From: CAYJFQ01 sp964369955
GTDB taxonomy: Bacteria > Bacillota_I > Bacilli_A > Erysipelotrichales > Erysipelotrichaceae
Reading direction: 5' to 3'
Length of the DNA: 62,669 bases
Assembly (NCBI GenBank): GCA_964369955.1
Contig: CAYJFQ010000008.1
Coordinates: forward strand, 1-62,669
In this document: positions 41,080 to 49,432 of the stretch, piece by piece
Layout of the letters: each line of letters starts with the position of its first letter
Numbering within the stretch: position 1 is the first letter of the stretch
Position numbers and translations under genes: made by a program
Notes under the pieces: model-generated
What the model was told of the DNA's origin: nothing
What the model saw: the letters and a program-made list of their open reading frames with translations, nothing else
The model's database searches: none

Positions 41080-42219
41080 TTAAGGATTAACTTCAACTGA
41101 AGTAGTTTGAACACCATTTACTAGTTCAACAACTAAAACAGATTTATTTGGAGTGTGATCTGAATTAAATGAAATCTTACCAGTAACACCTTCAAAGTCA
41201 GTTGTTTCAAGTAATGCTTTTTGAACAGCAGCAGGATCAGTAGTTCCAGCACGTCCAATAGCATCAATAACTAACATAGTAGCATCATATCCTAAAGCAT
41301 TGAACATACCTGGAGCTTCTCCATATTCAGCAGTAAAATCTTCAACAAATTTTAAGACAACAGGATTATCAGTAACTGTTGTATATCCAGTTGTAAAATA
41401 AACATCGTTTAATGCATCAGCACCAGCTAATTCAATCAATGAAGGTGAATCAAATCCATCTCCTCCAACGATTGGTTGAGTGATACCCATAGCGCGAGCT
41501 TGTTTAATAATTAATCCAACTTCATTGTAGTAACCAGGTACATAAAGAACATCGAAGTCCATACCTTTAATTTTAGTTAAGACTGCATTGAAATCAGTGT
41601 CTTTAGCTTGATAAGCTTCAGTTGAAACAACGCTGCCTCCTTTTGATTCAAATTGAGCTTGGAAGTCTGTTGCCAAACCTTTAGCATAATCTGAAGAATT
41701 ATCTCCATAAATAACTGCTTTAGTAGCACCTAAGTTATCAACAGCATAACTAGCCATTGCTTTACCTTGATAAGAATCTTGGAAACAAATTGTAAATGCA
41801 TATTCCATTACTTCTCCATCTTTCATTGTAACTCCGTTTGAAGTTGCAGAAGGAGAAACATTTACTACACCATATTGATTAGCAATCTCAAAACTTGCTG
41901 CAGATGCACCTGAAGTTGCAGGTCCAACAATTGCCGCTACTTTATCTACAGTCGCAAGTTTAGTCGCAGTAGATACAGCTTCTTCTAATAATGATTTTGT
42001 GTCAGCCTCTACACCAACAACATCTTGATCTAATACTCCACCAGCTTCATTAGTTAATTTAATAGCTAATTTAGCTCCATCTAATTCCATGTTACCATAA
42101 TCAGCAACTTCCCCAGTAAGTTCAAAATTCAAACCTACTTTAACACCATCTGCCGTTGAACCACTAGAACATCCCACTAGTAATGCTACGCCAGCTAATA
42201 AGACTAATAATTTTTTCAT
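41080..42219 (-). CDS. Branched-chain amino-acid-binding lipoprotein (LivJ/LivK type)
   Basis: A 379-aa solute-binding lipoprotein. Signal peptide and lipobox LLVGCSSGS (Cys at about residue 17). Mature periplasmic-binding type 1 fold: VGLNFELTGEVADYGN, GPATSGASAASFEIANQYGV (the substrate hinge with Ser/Ala-rich loop), NVSPSATSNG, VIYGDNSSDYAKGL and GDGFDSPSL. First gene and highest expected expression in the operon, with a GGGAGAGG site. Specificity within Leu/Ile/Val is not resolvable from sequence. Confidence 0.93.
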   Translation of the reverse strand: MKKLLVLLAGVALLVGCSSGSTADGVKVGLNFELTGEVADYGNMELDGAKLAIKLTNEAGGVLDQDVVGVEADTKSLLEEAVSTATKLATVDKVAAIVGPATSGASAASFEIANQYGVVNVSPSATSNGVTMKDGEVMEYAFTICFQDSYQGKAMASYAVDNLGATKAVIYGDNSSDYAKGLATDFQAQFESKGGSVVSTEAYQAKDTDFNAVLTKIKGMDFDVLYVPGYYNEVGLIIKQARAMGITQPIVGGDGFDSPSLIELAGADALNDVYFTTGYTTVTDNPVVLKFVEDFTAEYGEAPGMFNALGYDATMLVIDAIGRAGTTDPAAVQKALLETTDFEGVTGKISFNSDHTPNKSVLVVELVNGVQTTSVEVNP

Positions 42220-42255
42220 TTTGGTTTCCTCTCCCTTTAAAATAAATATGAGTTC

Positions 42256-42286
42256 ATTATATAAAAATATCTTGCACTAAGCAAGA
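42256..42286 (-). promoter_or_regulatory. Promoter and inverted-repeat operator of the liv operon
   Basis: Minus-strand -35 TTGCTT (42284-42279), 17-bp spacer, -10 TATAAT (42261-42256). A perfect repeat TCTTGC-TTAGT-GCAAGA (42286-42270) covers the -35, a likely repressor site of unknown identity; it does not resemble a CodY box. Confidence 0.65.
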
Positions 42287-42325
42287 CATTTTTTCATTAA
42301 TTTTTCATTATTTATGAAAATATTT

Positions 42326-43336
42326 TCAAAACCCTTCAGGATTTTTTTTCAACCAATTATATGAGTCTTTGCACATCACTGATAAATCATATTTTGCCTC
42401 CCAATGTAGGCAGTTTTTAGCTTTATGAGCATCTGCATAACACATTTCAACATCACCTGAACGACGAGGTCCGATTACATAATTGATCACAACATCATTA
42501 ACCTTTTCAAATGTTTTAACAACATCTAATACACTGTATCCAATGCCTGTTCCTAGATTATATATTTCTAAGTTATTTTCTTGATCATTCAATGTTTTCA
42601 AAGCAGCCAAATGACCTTGTGCTAAGTCAACAACATGAATATAATCTCGAATTGCAGTACCATCAGTTGTGTTATAATCATCACCGAAAACACTAAGAGT
42701 TGGCAGTTGCCCAGCCACAACCTTTATAATGAATGGCAACAAATTGTTAGGTATCCCTTTCGGATCTTCTCCAATTAGTCCGCTGTTATGTGCTCCGATT
42801 GGATTAAAATATCTTAATAAAGTAATTTTGAATTCAGGATCAGCTTTCGCGATATCCGTCAATATTTGTTCAATCATTAACTTAGTTTGACCGTAAGGCG
42901 AAAAAGCAGCTGTAGGCATTGTTTCAACTAGTGGCATAGTTTGTGTTTGACCATAAACCGTTGCGCTAGATGAAAATACTAATTCCTTACAATTATGTTC
43001 TTTCATAACTTCTAACAAAACAAGAGTTCCAGTAATATTATTGTAATAATATTTCCAAGGTAATGCCACTGACTCAGCCACTGCTTTATAACCTGCAAAA
43101 TGAATAACACTCTCAATCTTGTTTTCTGTGAAAATTTTTTCTAGACATTCTTTATCTAAAATATCTCCCTCATAGAACTTAATCTTTTTATCTGTAATTT
43201 GTTCTACTCTTTTGATAGCTTCTAATTTACTGTTATATAAATTATCAACTACCACCACTTCATAACCATCATTTAATAATTCGACACATGTATGAGTTCC
43301 TATGTATCCTGCGCCACCCGTTACTAAAATTGCCAT
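42326..43336 (-). CDS. galE: UDP-glucose 4-epimerase
   Basis: A 336-aa short-chain dehydrogenase/reductase interconverting UDP-glucose and UDP-galactose. NAD-binding TGGAGYIGTHTCVELL (residues 6-21), VVVVDNLYNS, catalytic Ser/Tyr/Lys in FSSSATVYG and SPYGQTKLMIEQ, and RYFNPIGAHNSG. Length is typical. AAAGGAG precedes ATG. It ends in TGA within an A/T palindrome (42315-42328). It likely feeds galactose from the nearby GH42/Mgl genes into UDP-sugar pools; galK and galT are not in the window. Confidence 0.96.
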   Translation of the reverse strand: MAILVTGGAGYIGTHTCVELLNDGYEVVVVDNLYNSKLEAIKRVEQITDKKIKFYEGDILDKECLEKIFTENKIESVIHFAGYKAVAESVALPWKYYYNNITGTLVLLEVMKEHNCKELVFSSSATVYGQTQTMPLVETMPTAAFSPYGQTKLMIEQILTDIAKADPEFKITLLRYFNPIGAHNSGLIGEDPKGIPNNLLPFIIKVVAGQLPTLSVFGDDYNTTDGTAIRDYIHVVDLAQGHLAALKTLNDQENNLEIYNLGTGIGYSVLDVVKTFEKVNDVVINYVIGPRRSGDVEMCYADAHKAKNCLHWEAKYDLSVMCKDSYNWLKKNPEGF

Positions 43337-43902
43337 GCTTTCTCCTTTGTTTTTTTAATTAATTTTTGATATGTTTCTATCATATCTTCTTCTCTAACCA
43401 CCTCTGGAATTTGTTCAAATGTAAACCATTTTAAATCACTATTTTCTTTCTCTGAAATAATTAATCTATCCTTATCATTTGCCTGTAATAAGTAAGTGAC
43501 ATTTAAGTGTAGATGCCAATTAATATATTCGCCATTTTTATAATGCTCAGTAACCGGCAATATATCAATCCCCATGATCTTATCACTCAATATCTTAAAC
43601 TCTTTAATTCCCGTTTCTTCAACCGCTTCATTATAAGCAACTTTTAAACAATCAACGTCTCCATCGTTATGACCACCTGTCCAACTATATGAATCATAGA
43701 TGTTGTGATAACACAATAAGGCCTTAGTGAAATCTTGATTGACAATCCAGCTTGAAGAAGAAATATGAAACAACTTATTACTTCTTTCAAAAATATTAGG
43801 ACTGTTTTGAATCGCTTGAATAATTACCAACTTATTGTTCTCTTCTTTTTCATCAATTGGTTGGTAGTTATTTAAATGCTCAAGTAATTTAATTACGTCC
43901 AT
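43324..43902 (-). CDS. Nudix hydrolase
   Basis: A 192-aa Nudix-fold protein. The Nudix box reads GGHNDGDVDCLKVAYNEAVE followed by ETGI (about residues 77-100): the REUXEE core is NEAVEE, with the usual Arg replaced by Asn, so activity could be altered. Substrates of such 180-200-aa Nudix proteins are nucleoside diphosphate derivatives or isoprenoid diphosphates. It sits between the aminotransferase and galE, overlapping both by 13-14 bases. Confidence 0.82.
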   Translation of the reverse strand: MDVIKLLEHLNNYQPIDEKEENNKLVIIQAIQNSPNIFERSNKLFHISSSSWIVNQDFTKALLCYHNIYDSYSWTGGHNDGDVDCLKVAYNEAVEETGIKEFKILSDKIMGIDILPVTEHYKNGEYINWHLHLNVTYLLQANDKDRLIISEKENSDLKWFTFEQIPEVVREEDMIETYQKLIKKTKEKAWQF

Positions 43903-45052
43903 TTAGAAATTTCTTTACCCTAACTAGAGCTTCTTTTAGTTGCTCCATACTGTAAGCATATGAAATCCTAATAAATCCTTCGCCACCTAGACCAAAGGCA
44001 GTACCCGGAACAACTGCGACTCTTACACTATTTAATAGTTCTTCTGCAAATTCCTCGCTTTTTAATCCGGTGCTAGTAATATCAACGAAGATATAAAATG
44101 CACCTTCTGGTAAATGTGTTTTTAAGCCTAGGTCATTAAATCCTTTAACAATTAAATTTCTTCTTTGCATAAAAGCTTCTCTCATATTTGCGACATCTTT
44201 ATCACAACTACGACAAGCTTCAATTGCGCCATATTGACTAGTGGTTGGTGGGCACATTGGAACATATTGGTGAATCCTCATTAAAACATTATAGATTTCT
44301 TGACTCGCACAAATATAACCTAATCGCCACCCTGTCATTGAATAAGCTTTTGAGAATCCATTGATGTAAATCAACTGGTCTTTTAAACGTGTTTCGCAAG
44401 CTAATGAATAATGTTGTTTACCATAAGTTAATTCTGCATATATCTCATCAGTAATTACAATTATTTCTTTTTCAAGAAAGATATCAATTAATTCTTGATA
44501 ATCTTCTTTAGTCATTATTCCTCCTGTTGGATTTGAAGGAAAGTTCAATAGAATTGCTTTTGTTTTATCAGTGATCGCACCTAGTAGTTGTTGTTTAGTA
44601 AGTTTGAATTGATTTTCAGCTAATAACTCTATCTCAACAGGAACACCACCAGATAAAATAATACACGGTTTATAAGCAACATATGCTGGACTTGGAACTA
44701 TAACTTCATCACCAGGATTCAGTATCGCCCTAAAAGCTATATCCAAACCCTCAGAAGCTCCAACTGTAACGATAATATTTTCCCAACTATAATCAACATT
44801 CTGTCTTCTTTTCAAGTAATTACTTATCTCAATTCTTAATTCCTTAAAACCAGCATTAGAAGTATAGAAAGTATTTCCCTGTTCTAAAGAATAAATAGCT
44901 GCTTCTCTTATTGGCCAAGGAGTATCGAAATCCGGTTCACCAACTCCTAAAGAAACGACATCATCCATAGTTGCAGCTACATCAAACAACTTTCTAATCC
45001 CAGAAGGCGGAATTGTTTTAGCAACCTCACTTAATTTACTATTAATATCCAT
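43889..45052 (-). CDS. Class I/II aminotransferase (AlaT/PatA-like)
   Basis: A 387-aa PLP aminotransferase. The Schiff-base Lys is in INGFSKAYSMTGWRLGY (about residue 235), with LGVGEPDFDTP near the N-terminus, NFPSNPTGG, and VAVVPGTAFGLGGEGFIRIS with the substrate-carboxylate Arg. The pairing with an Lrp/AsnC regulator recalls B. subtilis alaR-alaT, the alanine transaminase locus. Aspartate/aromatic aminotransferase activity is also possible. It overlaps the regulator by one base. Confidence 0.9.
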   Translation of the reverse strand: MDINSKLSEVAKTIPPSGIRKLFDVAATMDDVVSLGVGEPDFDTPWPIREAAIYSLEQGNTFYTSNAGFKELRIEISNYLKRRQNVDYSWENIIVTVGASEGLDIAFRAILNPGDEVIVPSPAYVAYKPCIILSGGVPVEIELLAENQFKLTKQQLLGAITDKTKAILLNFPSNPTGGIMTKEDYQELIDIFLEKEIIVITDEIYAELTYGKQHYSLACETRLKDQLIYINGFSKAYSMTGWRLGYICASQEIYNVLMRIHQYVPMCPPTTSQYGAIEACRSCDKDVANMREAFMQRRNLIVKGFNDLGLKTHLPEGAFYIFVDITSTGLKSEEFAEELLNSVRVAVVPGTAFGLGGEGFIRISYAYSMEQLKEALVRVKKFLNGRN

Positions 45053-45537
45053 TAAGACAACTCAACTCTTTCTTGTTTCTCTGATTTTTCTTGAAAAGCT
45101 ATTGAATTATGTTTGTAAGTTTTCAACACAAAATGAGTTGCAGTTGATTTAATTCCTTCTATTGGAGCTAATTTCATAGCTACAAAGTTTGCGACTTCTT
45201 GCATGGTTTTACCTTCAACTATCACAATCAACTCAGTATTGCCACTCAACAAATAACAATCAGTAACTTCTTCATATTTATAAACACGACTTGCAATCTT
45301 GTCATAACCACTATCTCTTTCAGGAATAACTCCTACTTCAATAAATGCTAAAACTTTATGACAATTAGTTTTTGACCAATTAATAACTGTATGTTTCCCT
45401 AAAATAATTTTTTCATCAATTAATTTTAATAATTCCTTTGAAACTTCGCTTTCCTCTGCATTTAAGACACTTGCAAGATCGCATACTTCAAAATCTGCAT
45501 TTTTTTCTAATAACCCTAATAGTTTTAAATTATCCAT
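45052..45537 (-). CDS. Lrp/AsnC-family transcriptional regulator
   Basis: A 161-aa Lrp-type regulator: a winged helix at residues 1-60 (MDNLKLLGLLEKNADFEV, then ASVLNAEESEVSKELLKLI) and a RAM/effector domain (about 65-145; HKVLAFIEVGVIPERDSGYD, VTDCYLLSGNTELIVIVEG). The ORF is open to 45666, but that overlaps the plus-strand GH42 gene. ATG at 45537 has GGGGTAAGAACA upstream and the usual Lrp start. It is likely a local regulator of the aminotransferase, with amino acid as effector. Confidence 0.87.
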   Translation of the reverse strand: MDNLKLLGLLEKNADFEVCDLASVLNAEESEVSKELLKLIDEKIILGKHTVINWSKTNCHKVLAFIEVGVIPERDSGYDKIASRVYKYEEVTDCYLLSGNTELIVIVEGKTMQEVANFVAMKLAPIEGIKSTATHFVLKTYKHNSIAFQEKSEKQERVELS

Positions 45538-45612
45538 TGTTCTTACCCCGTTTTTAACTACTTTTATTTTATAACTTATTGAATTTAATTTCAAACGAAA
45601 AAGCAAATAGTA

Positions 45613-45618
45613 TATAAT
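45613..45618 (+). promoter_or_regulatory. -10 element of the leaderless GH42 gene
   Basis: TATAAT at 45613-45618, six bases before the ATG at 45625; no Shine-Dalgarno. A weak -35 TTCAAA (45590-45595) is 17 bases upstream. Transcription should start at the ATG. Confidence 0.55.
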
Positions 45619-45624
45619 ATAAGC

Positions 45625-47535
45625 ATGAACAAAGGAATAGATTATTACCCAGAACACTGGGACCAAAATTTAATTGAAGAAGATCTTCTTCGTTTTAAAA
45701 GTTGGGGCATTAACACAATAAGGATTGGAGAATTTGCTTGGCACTTGATTGAGCAGGAAGAAGGTAAATTTAATTTTAGTTATTTCGATAATATTATCGC
45801 AATTGCCAAGAAGTACAAATTAAACGTGATGTATGGTGTGCCGACAGCTACATTCCCAGCTTGGCTAAACAAAAAGTATGATGATATCTTAATTAAACAA
45901 GAAAGGGATATTTCTTATGGTGGAAGAAGGGAGTACTGTTATAACTCTCATAGCTATAAAGCGGCAGCTTTAAAGATGACTGAGAAACTAGTGACTCACT
46001 ACAGGAATGAACAAGCAATTATTTCTTGGCAAATCGATAATGAAGTAGGGCATGAAAGCTCTGACTTCTGCATTTGTAAGAACTGTCAAAGAGATTATCG
46101 AGTATTCTTAAAAGAAAAATATGGAAACATTGATAAATTAAATGAAACTTGGGGAACAATATTCTGGGGTCATACTTACAATAATTTCGATGAGATTTTC
46201 ATTCCGAGCCATACAATAACATACTTTAACCCTAGTCAGACTTTAGACTTCTATCGTTTTAGAAGTATCTCAGCTTCAAACTTTATTAATGCAATTGTTG
46301 ACAAAACCAGAGAATGTTGTGGCAAAAATCAAAGTATAACTCACGACTTTCCAGGGGGCCCATTTGGAAAGATTTATGACCATAATTTAATAGCTAAAAA
46401 TATTGATTATGTTTCTTATAATAACTATCCTGTATGGGGCGACTTAGTTAAACCGCTTCCACCAGGAGAAATTGCAATTCAGTTAGATTTCATGCGTGGA
46501 CTTAAAGAGAAAAACTTTACAATCACAGAACAATTAATAGGTGCACAAGGACATCGTTATATCGGATATTTACCTAGGCCTAACCAAAGTTATTTATGGT
46601 GTATGCAAGCTTTATCTAGAGGTTGTGATAACTTATTCTACTTTAGAGAAAGATCGATGAATAAAGGTCAAGAACAATTCTGTTATGGTATTTTAGGTCA
46701 TGACAACAAAGATAACAATCGTGTTTTAGAAGTTAAAAAATTATTAACTGAAACTAAGAATATTATGAATATAATCAATAGTGACTTCCATTCTAAAATT
46801 GCGCTTGTTTATGATTTTGATAATGTCTTTAGTTGGTCTATTCAACCGCAATCTAAAAAATATGATTTTGCCGCTGAATTTCAAAAAATGTATAACGCTT
46901 TTTTTAAATTAAATGTTAATATCGATGTTATTGATATCAGTAAAGATTTATCTAAATATGATGTTGTTGTCTTGCCAAATATGCAGATGATTAATCAAGA
47001 ATTAAAAGAAAGATTAGAAGCCTTGACTATGCAAGGAACAGATATTGTATTCTCATATCGTTCAGGAATTAGAGATAAAGACAATAATCTTCACTTTGGC
47101 TTAACAGCACCTTGCTTGGTGAGTGAAATGGTGGGAGCTGAAGTGTTGGAGGTTGAATCTCTAGCTGGCGATGACTTGATTGAAATTACTAATGGGAATA
47201 ACACTTATCCAATAACAGTATGGCGCGATATGTTAGAACCTTCTACCGCTGAAAGTTTATATAAATATATCGATGATTTTTCTAACTATAGTTGTGTAAC
47301 TAAAAACAAATACAACAATTCAGATATTTACTATGTCGGCTCATCACTAACTGAAGAGCCACTTGAAGAAATTGCGAAATCAATTCTTGACAAGAAAGAT
47401 ATTAAGTATTTTCCAAGTGTTGAAAATGTTGAAGTTATCCAAAGAGATAATATGTTAATAATTCTAAATCATAATGACCATGAAGTGGAATTCAACAAAG
47501 AAAAACTACCTAAGTATTCAGTTACTATTAGGTAG
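45625..47535 (+). CDS. GH42 beta-galactosidase
   Basis: A 636-aa GH42 beta-galactosidase (usual range 650-700 aa). The acid/base Glu is E140 in SWQIDNEVGH and the nucleophile is E302 in FTITEQLIGAQGH. The four zinc-binding cysteines are present (C105 in EYCYN; C149, C151, C154 in DFCICKNC). The trimer/domain B region (about 400-580) and the C-terminal beta domain follow. No signal peptide, so it acts on imported beta-galactosides. One of three plus-strand genes; divergent from the Lrp regulator and convergent with DUF975. It is near mglBAC, galE and glgCDA, fitting lactose/galactoside use. It has no Shine-Dalgarno and looks leaderless. Confidence 0.95.
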   Translation: MNKGIDYYPEHWDQNLIEEDLLRFKSWGINTIRIGEFAWHLIEQEEGKFNFSYFDNIIAIAKKYKLNVMYGVPTATFPAWLNKKYDDILIKQERDISYGGRREYCYNSHSYKAAALKMTEKLVTHYRNEQAIISWQIDNEVGHESSDFCICKNCQRDYRVFLKEKYGNIDKLNETWGTIFWGHTYNNFDEIFIPSHTITYFNPSQTLDFYRFRSISASNFINAIVDKTRECCGKNQSITHDFPGGPFGKIYDHNLIAKNIDYVSYNNYPVWGDLVKPLPPGEIAIQLDFMRGLKEKNFTITEQLIGAQGHRYIGYLPRPNQSYLWCMQALSRGCDNLFYFRERSMNKGQEQFCYGILGHDNKDNNRVLEVKKLLTETKNIMNIINSDFHSKIALVYDFDNVFSWSIQPQSKKYDFAAEFQKMYNAFFKLNVNIDVIDISKDLSKYDVVVLPNMQMINQELKERLEALTMQGTDIVFSYRSGIRDKDNNLHFGLTAPCLVSEMVGAEVLEVESLAGDDLIEITNGNNTYPITVWRDMLEPSTAESLYKYIDDFSNYSCVTKNKYNNSDIYYVGSSLTEEPLEEIAKSILDKKDIKYFPSVENVEVIQRDNMLIILNHNDHEVEFNKEKLPKYSVTIR

Positions 47536-47546
47536 TTTTTCTTTGT
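47495..47546. terminator. Bidirectional terminator overlapping both gene ends
   Basis: A perfect 19-bp stem ACAAAGAAAAACTACCTAA (47495-47513) / TTAGGTAGTTTTTCTTTGT (47528-47546), 14-base loop. Both the GH42 stop (47533-47535) and the DUF975 stop (47528-47530) lie in the stem. It acts on the plus strand after GH42 and the minus strand after DUF975. Confidence 0.93.
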
Positions 47547-48343
47547 TTTTTAAGTTCTTTATTTAAACCATCACTTAATTTAATTCGAGGGTTATGTCCA
47601 TAACCATTGTTTTTATAAATTGCTTGATGAGTAGCTACATAAAGTTCGCAATATGTTGATTGGTAATAAGGTTCTAAGATATATTTAAATAAATTGAATG
47701 TCACAAGATTTAACAGTCTCCAACCAACAAAAGATAAATCCATTGTAATTAAAAACCAAATTCTTCCATCGGTCATCTTATTATTAATTGTGTACCATTC
47801 CTTGATTTCTTTATCTGGATATTGTGCAATAACATAGTTTAAGAAGCGATATTTGTAAGAATAATAAATTCCTGGGATTATTAATATACTCCCCAAAAAT
47901 ATTGTTGCATATCTCACTAGTTGAGCATACATTACTTTGCGATAAATTTTCTTATCATAACCGTACATCAATAAATTAGAATCTAACAACATAGCTCGTG
48001 CTTGCAGAAAATATGCATCGCGTCCCACCGTTAGCACACTATAAACTGCAATAAAGAACACTAACGAAAACAATGCTAATCCAACAATGTCGGTAAAATT
48101 AGTTGGATCTAGAGCTAAAATTCCAGTAAAGATATTGCTGTTTAAACTATGTGTTAATGCCGTTACTAGTTGGTCTAATAGATTAGCTGTAGTTAAGTTA
48201 GTATAATCGATAGAAATTAGTGAACTAAAATCTATTTGTGTAAAACTAGCCATCAAAATACAGAAAGTTGTTATGAAGAAACTAGTTAGCGCTGAGTTTA
48301 ATAACATTCTTAACCCTAATCTTTTAAAGTCTTTTATATTCAT
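47528..48343 (-). CDS. DUF975-family membrane protein
   Basis: A 271-aa membrane protein with about five helices (residues 15-35, 85-115, 140-165, 195-225) and the family motif GRDAYFLQARAML. DUF975 proteins occur in Firmicutes and are of unknown function. Monocistronic: it ends in the terminator shared with GH42. No Shine-Dalgarno; TAAAAT ends 6 bases before ATG, suggesting a leaderless mRNA. Confidence 0.8.
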   Translation of the reverse strand: MNIKDFKRLGLRMLLNSALTSFFITTFCILMASFTQIDFSSLISIDYTNLTTANLLDQLVTALTHSLNSNIFTGILALDPTNFTDIVGLALFSLVFFIAVYSVLTVGRDAYFLQARAMLLDSNLLMYGYDKKIYRKVMYAQLVRYATIFLGSILIIPGIYYSYKYRFLNYVIAQYPDKEIKEWYTINNKMTDGRIWFLITMDLSFVGWRLLNLVTFNLFKYILEPYYQSTYCELYVATHQAIYKNNGYGHNPRIKLSDGLNKELKKQRKTT

Positions 48344-48349
48344 AGATAT

Positions 48350-48355
48350 ATTTTA
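48350..48355 (-). promoter_or_regulatory. -10 element of the leaderless DUF975 gene
   Basis: TAAAAT on the minus strand (48355-48350), six bases before the ATG at 48343. No clear -35; no Shine-Dalgarno. Confidence 0.4.
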
Positions 48356-48357
48356 AT

Positions 48358-48387
48358 AATAAAACCTTTCAATTGAAAGGTTTTATT
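48358..48387 (-). terminator. Terminator of the mglBAC operon
   Basis: Perfect 13-bp stem AATAAAACCTTTC (48358-48370) / GAAAGGTTTTATT (48375-48387), 4-base AATT loop, T-rich exit on the minus strand. Confidence 0.9.
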
Positions 48388-48391
48388 TATC

Positions 48392-49423
48392 TTATTTCTT
48401 TCTTAAGTATTTTCTACCATCAATCGCAACCGCCGCAATGATGATTAAACCTTTAATAATACTTTGCCAGTATGGATTAACCTTAATAAATACTAGCCCA
48501 TAAGAAATTACTTGGAATAATAATACCCCTGCAACAACACCTTGAACAGTTCCTATACCACCAGAGAAGCTAACACCACCAACTACGCAGGCTGCGATAG
48601 CATCTAACTCATAACCATTACCAGTATTATTAGTAGCCGATCCAGTTTGAGCCGCTACAATTGTACCTGCAAAAGCAAATAATACAGAACCAATTACATA
48701 CATCGCAATTGTATTTGACACGATATTAACACCAGAAACTTCTGCAGCTTCAGTGTTTCCACCGATTGCGTACATATTCTTACCTAAACGAGTATAGTTC
48801 CACAAGATATATATTAAGATAATAACAATAATTGCATAAACTAATACATATGGAATTCGATATATTTCATCCGGGAAAAATGCACCGGTTCCAAAGGTTT
48901 TAAAAGCATCATTTAAACTTCCAATTGGTTGAGCCCCAAGTGGCGGACGATCTACATACATTGCAACTGCACCATAAACAATTAACTGCATCCCTAATGT
49001 TGCAATAAATGGGGTTACTTTAAAAATTGAAACGACAATGCCATTCATTAAACCAATAACAGCACCAACTGCACAAGCAATTAAGATTGGCACATATAGT
49101 GGTAACTCAGGTAAATCCTGGTACATTCTAGCAACATAAGTTGTAGTTTGCAGTAAAGAAGCAGAAATACAAGCAGCCATACCAACCTGACGCCCAGCAC
49201 TTAAGTCATTACCCTTAGTAATCAATAGACCACCAATACCTAAAGCTGCAATAACCCTAAATGACGATTGAGATAAGATATTTCTTAAGTTAATAATATT
49301 TAAGAAACGAGGATTAATGACGATAATCCCAATAACCATTAAAAGTAAAATAATATGTAATGCATGTTCTAACATCCATTCAGAAGGATTCTTCCTAAAA
49401 TTATCAATAAATTTCATATTCAT
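48392..49423 (-). CDS. mglC: Galactose/methyl-galactoside ABC permease MglC
   Basis: A 343-aa permease of the BPD_transp_2 type. About nine membrane helices, with SFRVIAALGIGGLLITKGND, DLSAGRQVGMAACISASLLQ, and NNTGNGYELDAIAACVVGGV near the C-terminus, which are MglC features. It follows mglA by 9 bases. Forms the membrane channel with MglA as ATPase. Confidence 0.93.
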   Translation of the reverse strand: MNMKFIDNFRKNPSEWMLEHALHIILLLMVIGIIVINPRFLNIINLRNILSQSSFRVIAALGIGGLLITKGNDLSAGRQVGMAACISASLLQTTTYVARMYQDLPELPLYVPILIACAVGAVIGLMNGIVVSIFKVTPFIATLGMQLIVYGAVAMYVDRPPLGAQPIGSLNDAFKTFGTGAFFPDEIYRIPYVLVYAIIVIILIYILWNYTRLGKNMYAIGGNTEAAEVSGVNIVSNTIAMYVIGSVLFAFAGTIVAAQTGSATNNTGNGYELDAIAACVVGGVSFSGGIGTVQGVVAGVLLFQVISYGLVFIKVNPYWQSIIKGLIIIAAVAIDGRKYLRKK

Positions 49424-49432
49424 TCATTCTCC

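Noticed and set aside
42295..42330. A/T-rich repeats upstream of the liv promoter looked like a CodY box
   Set aside because: The best alignment to AATTTTCWGAAAATT matches only about 9 of 15 positions, which is expected by chance in this composition.
45538..45666. A 43-residue N-terminal extension of the Lrp regulator
   Set aside because: It is hydrophobic and overlaps the plus-strand GH42 gene, while ATG 45537 gives a normal Lrp start with an upstream GGGG site.
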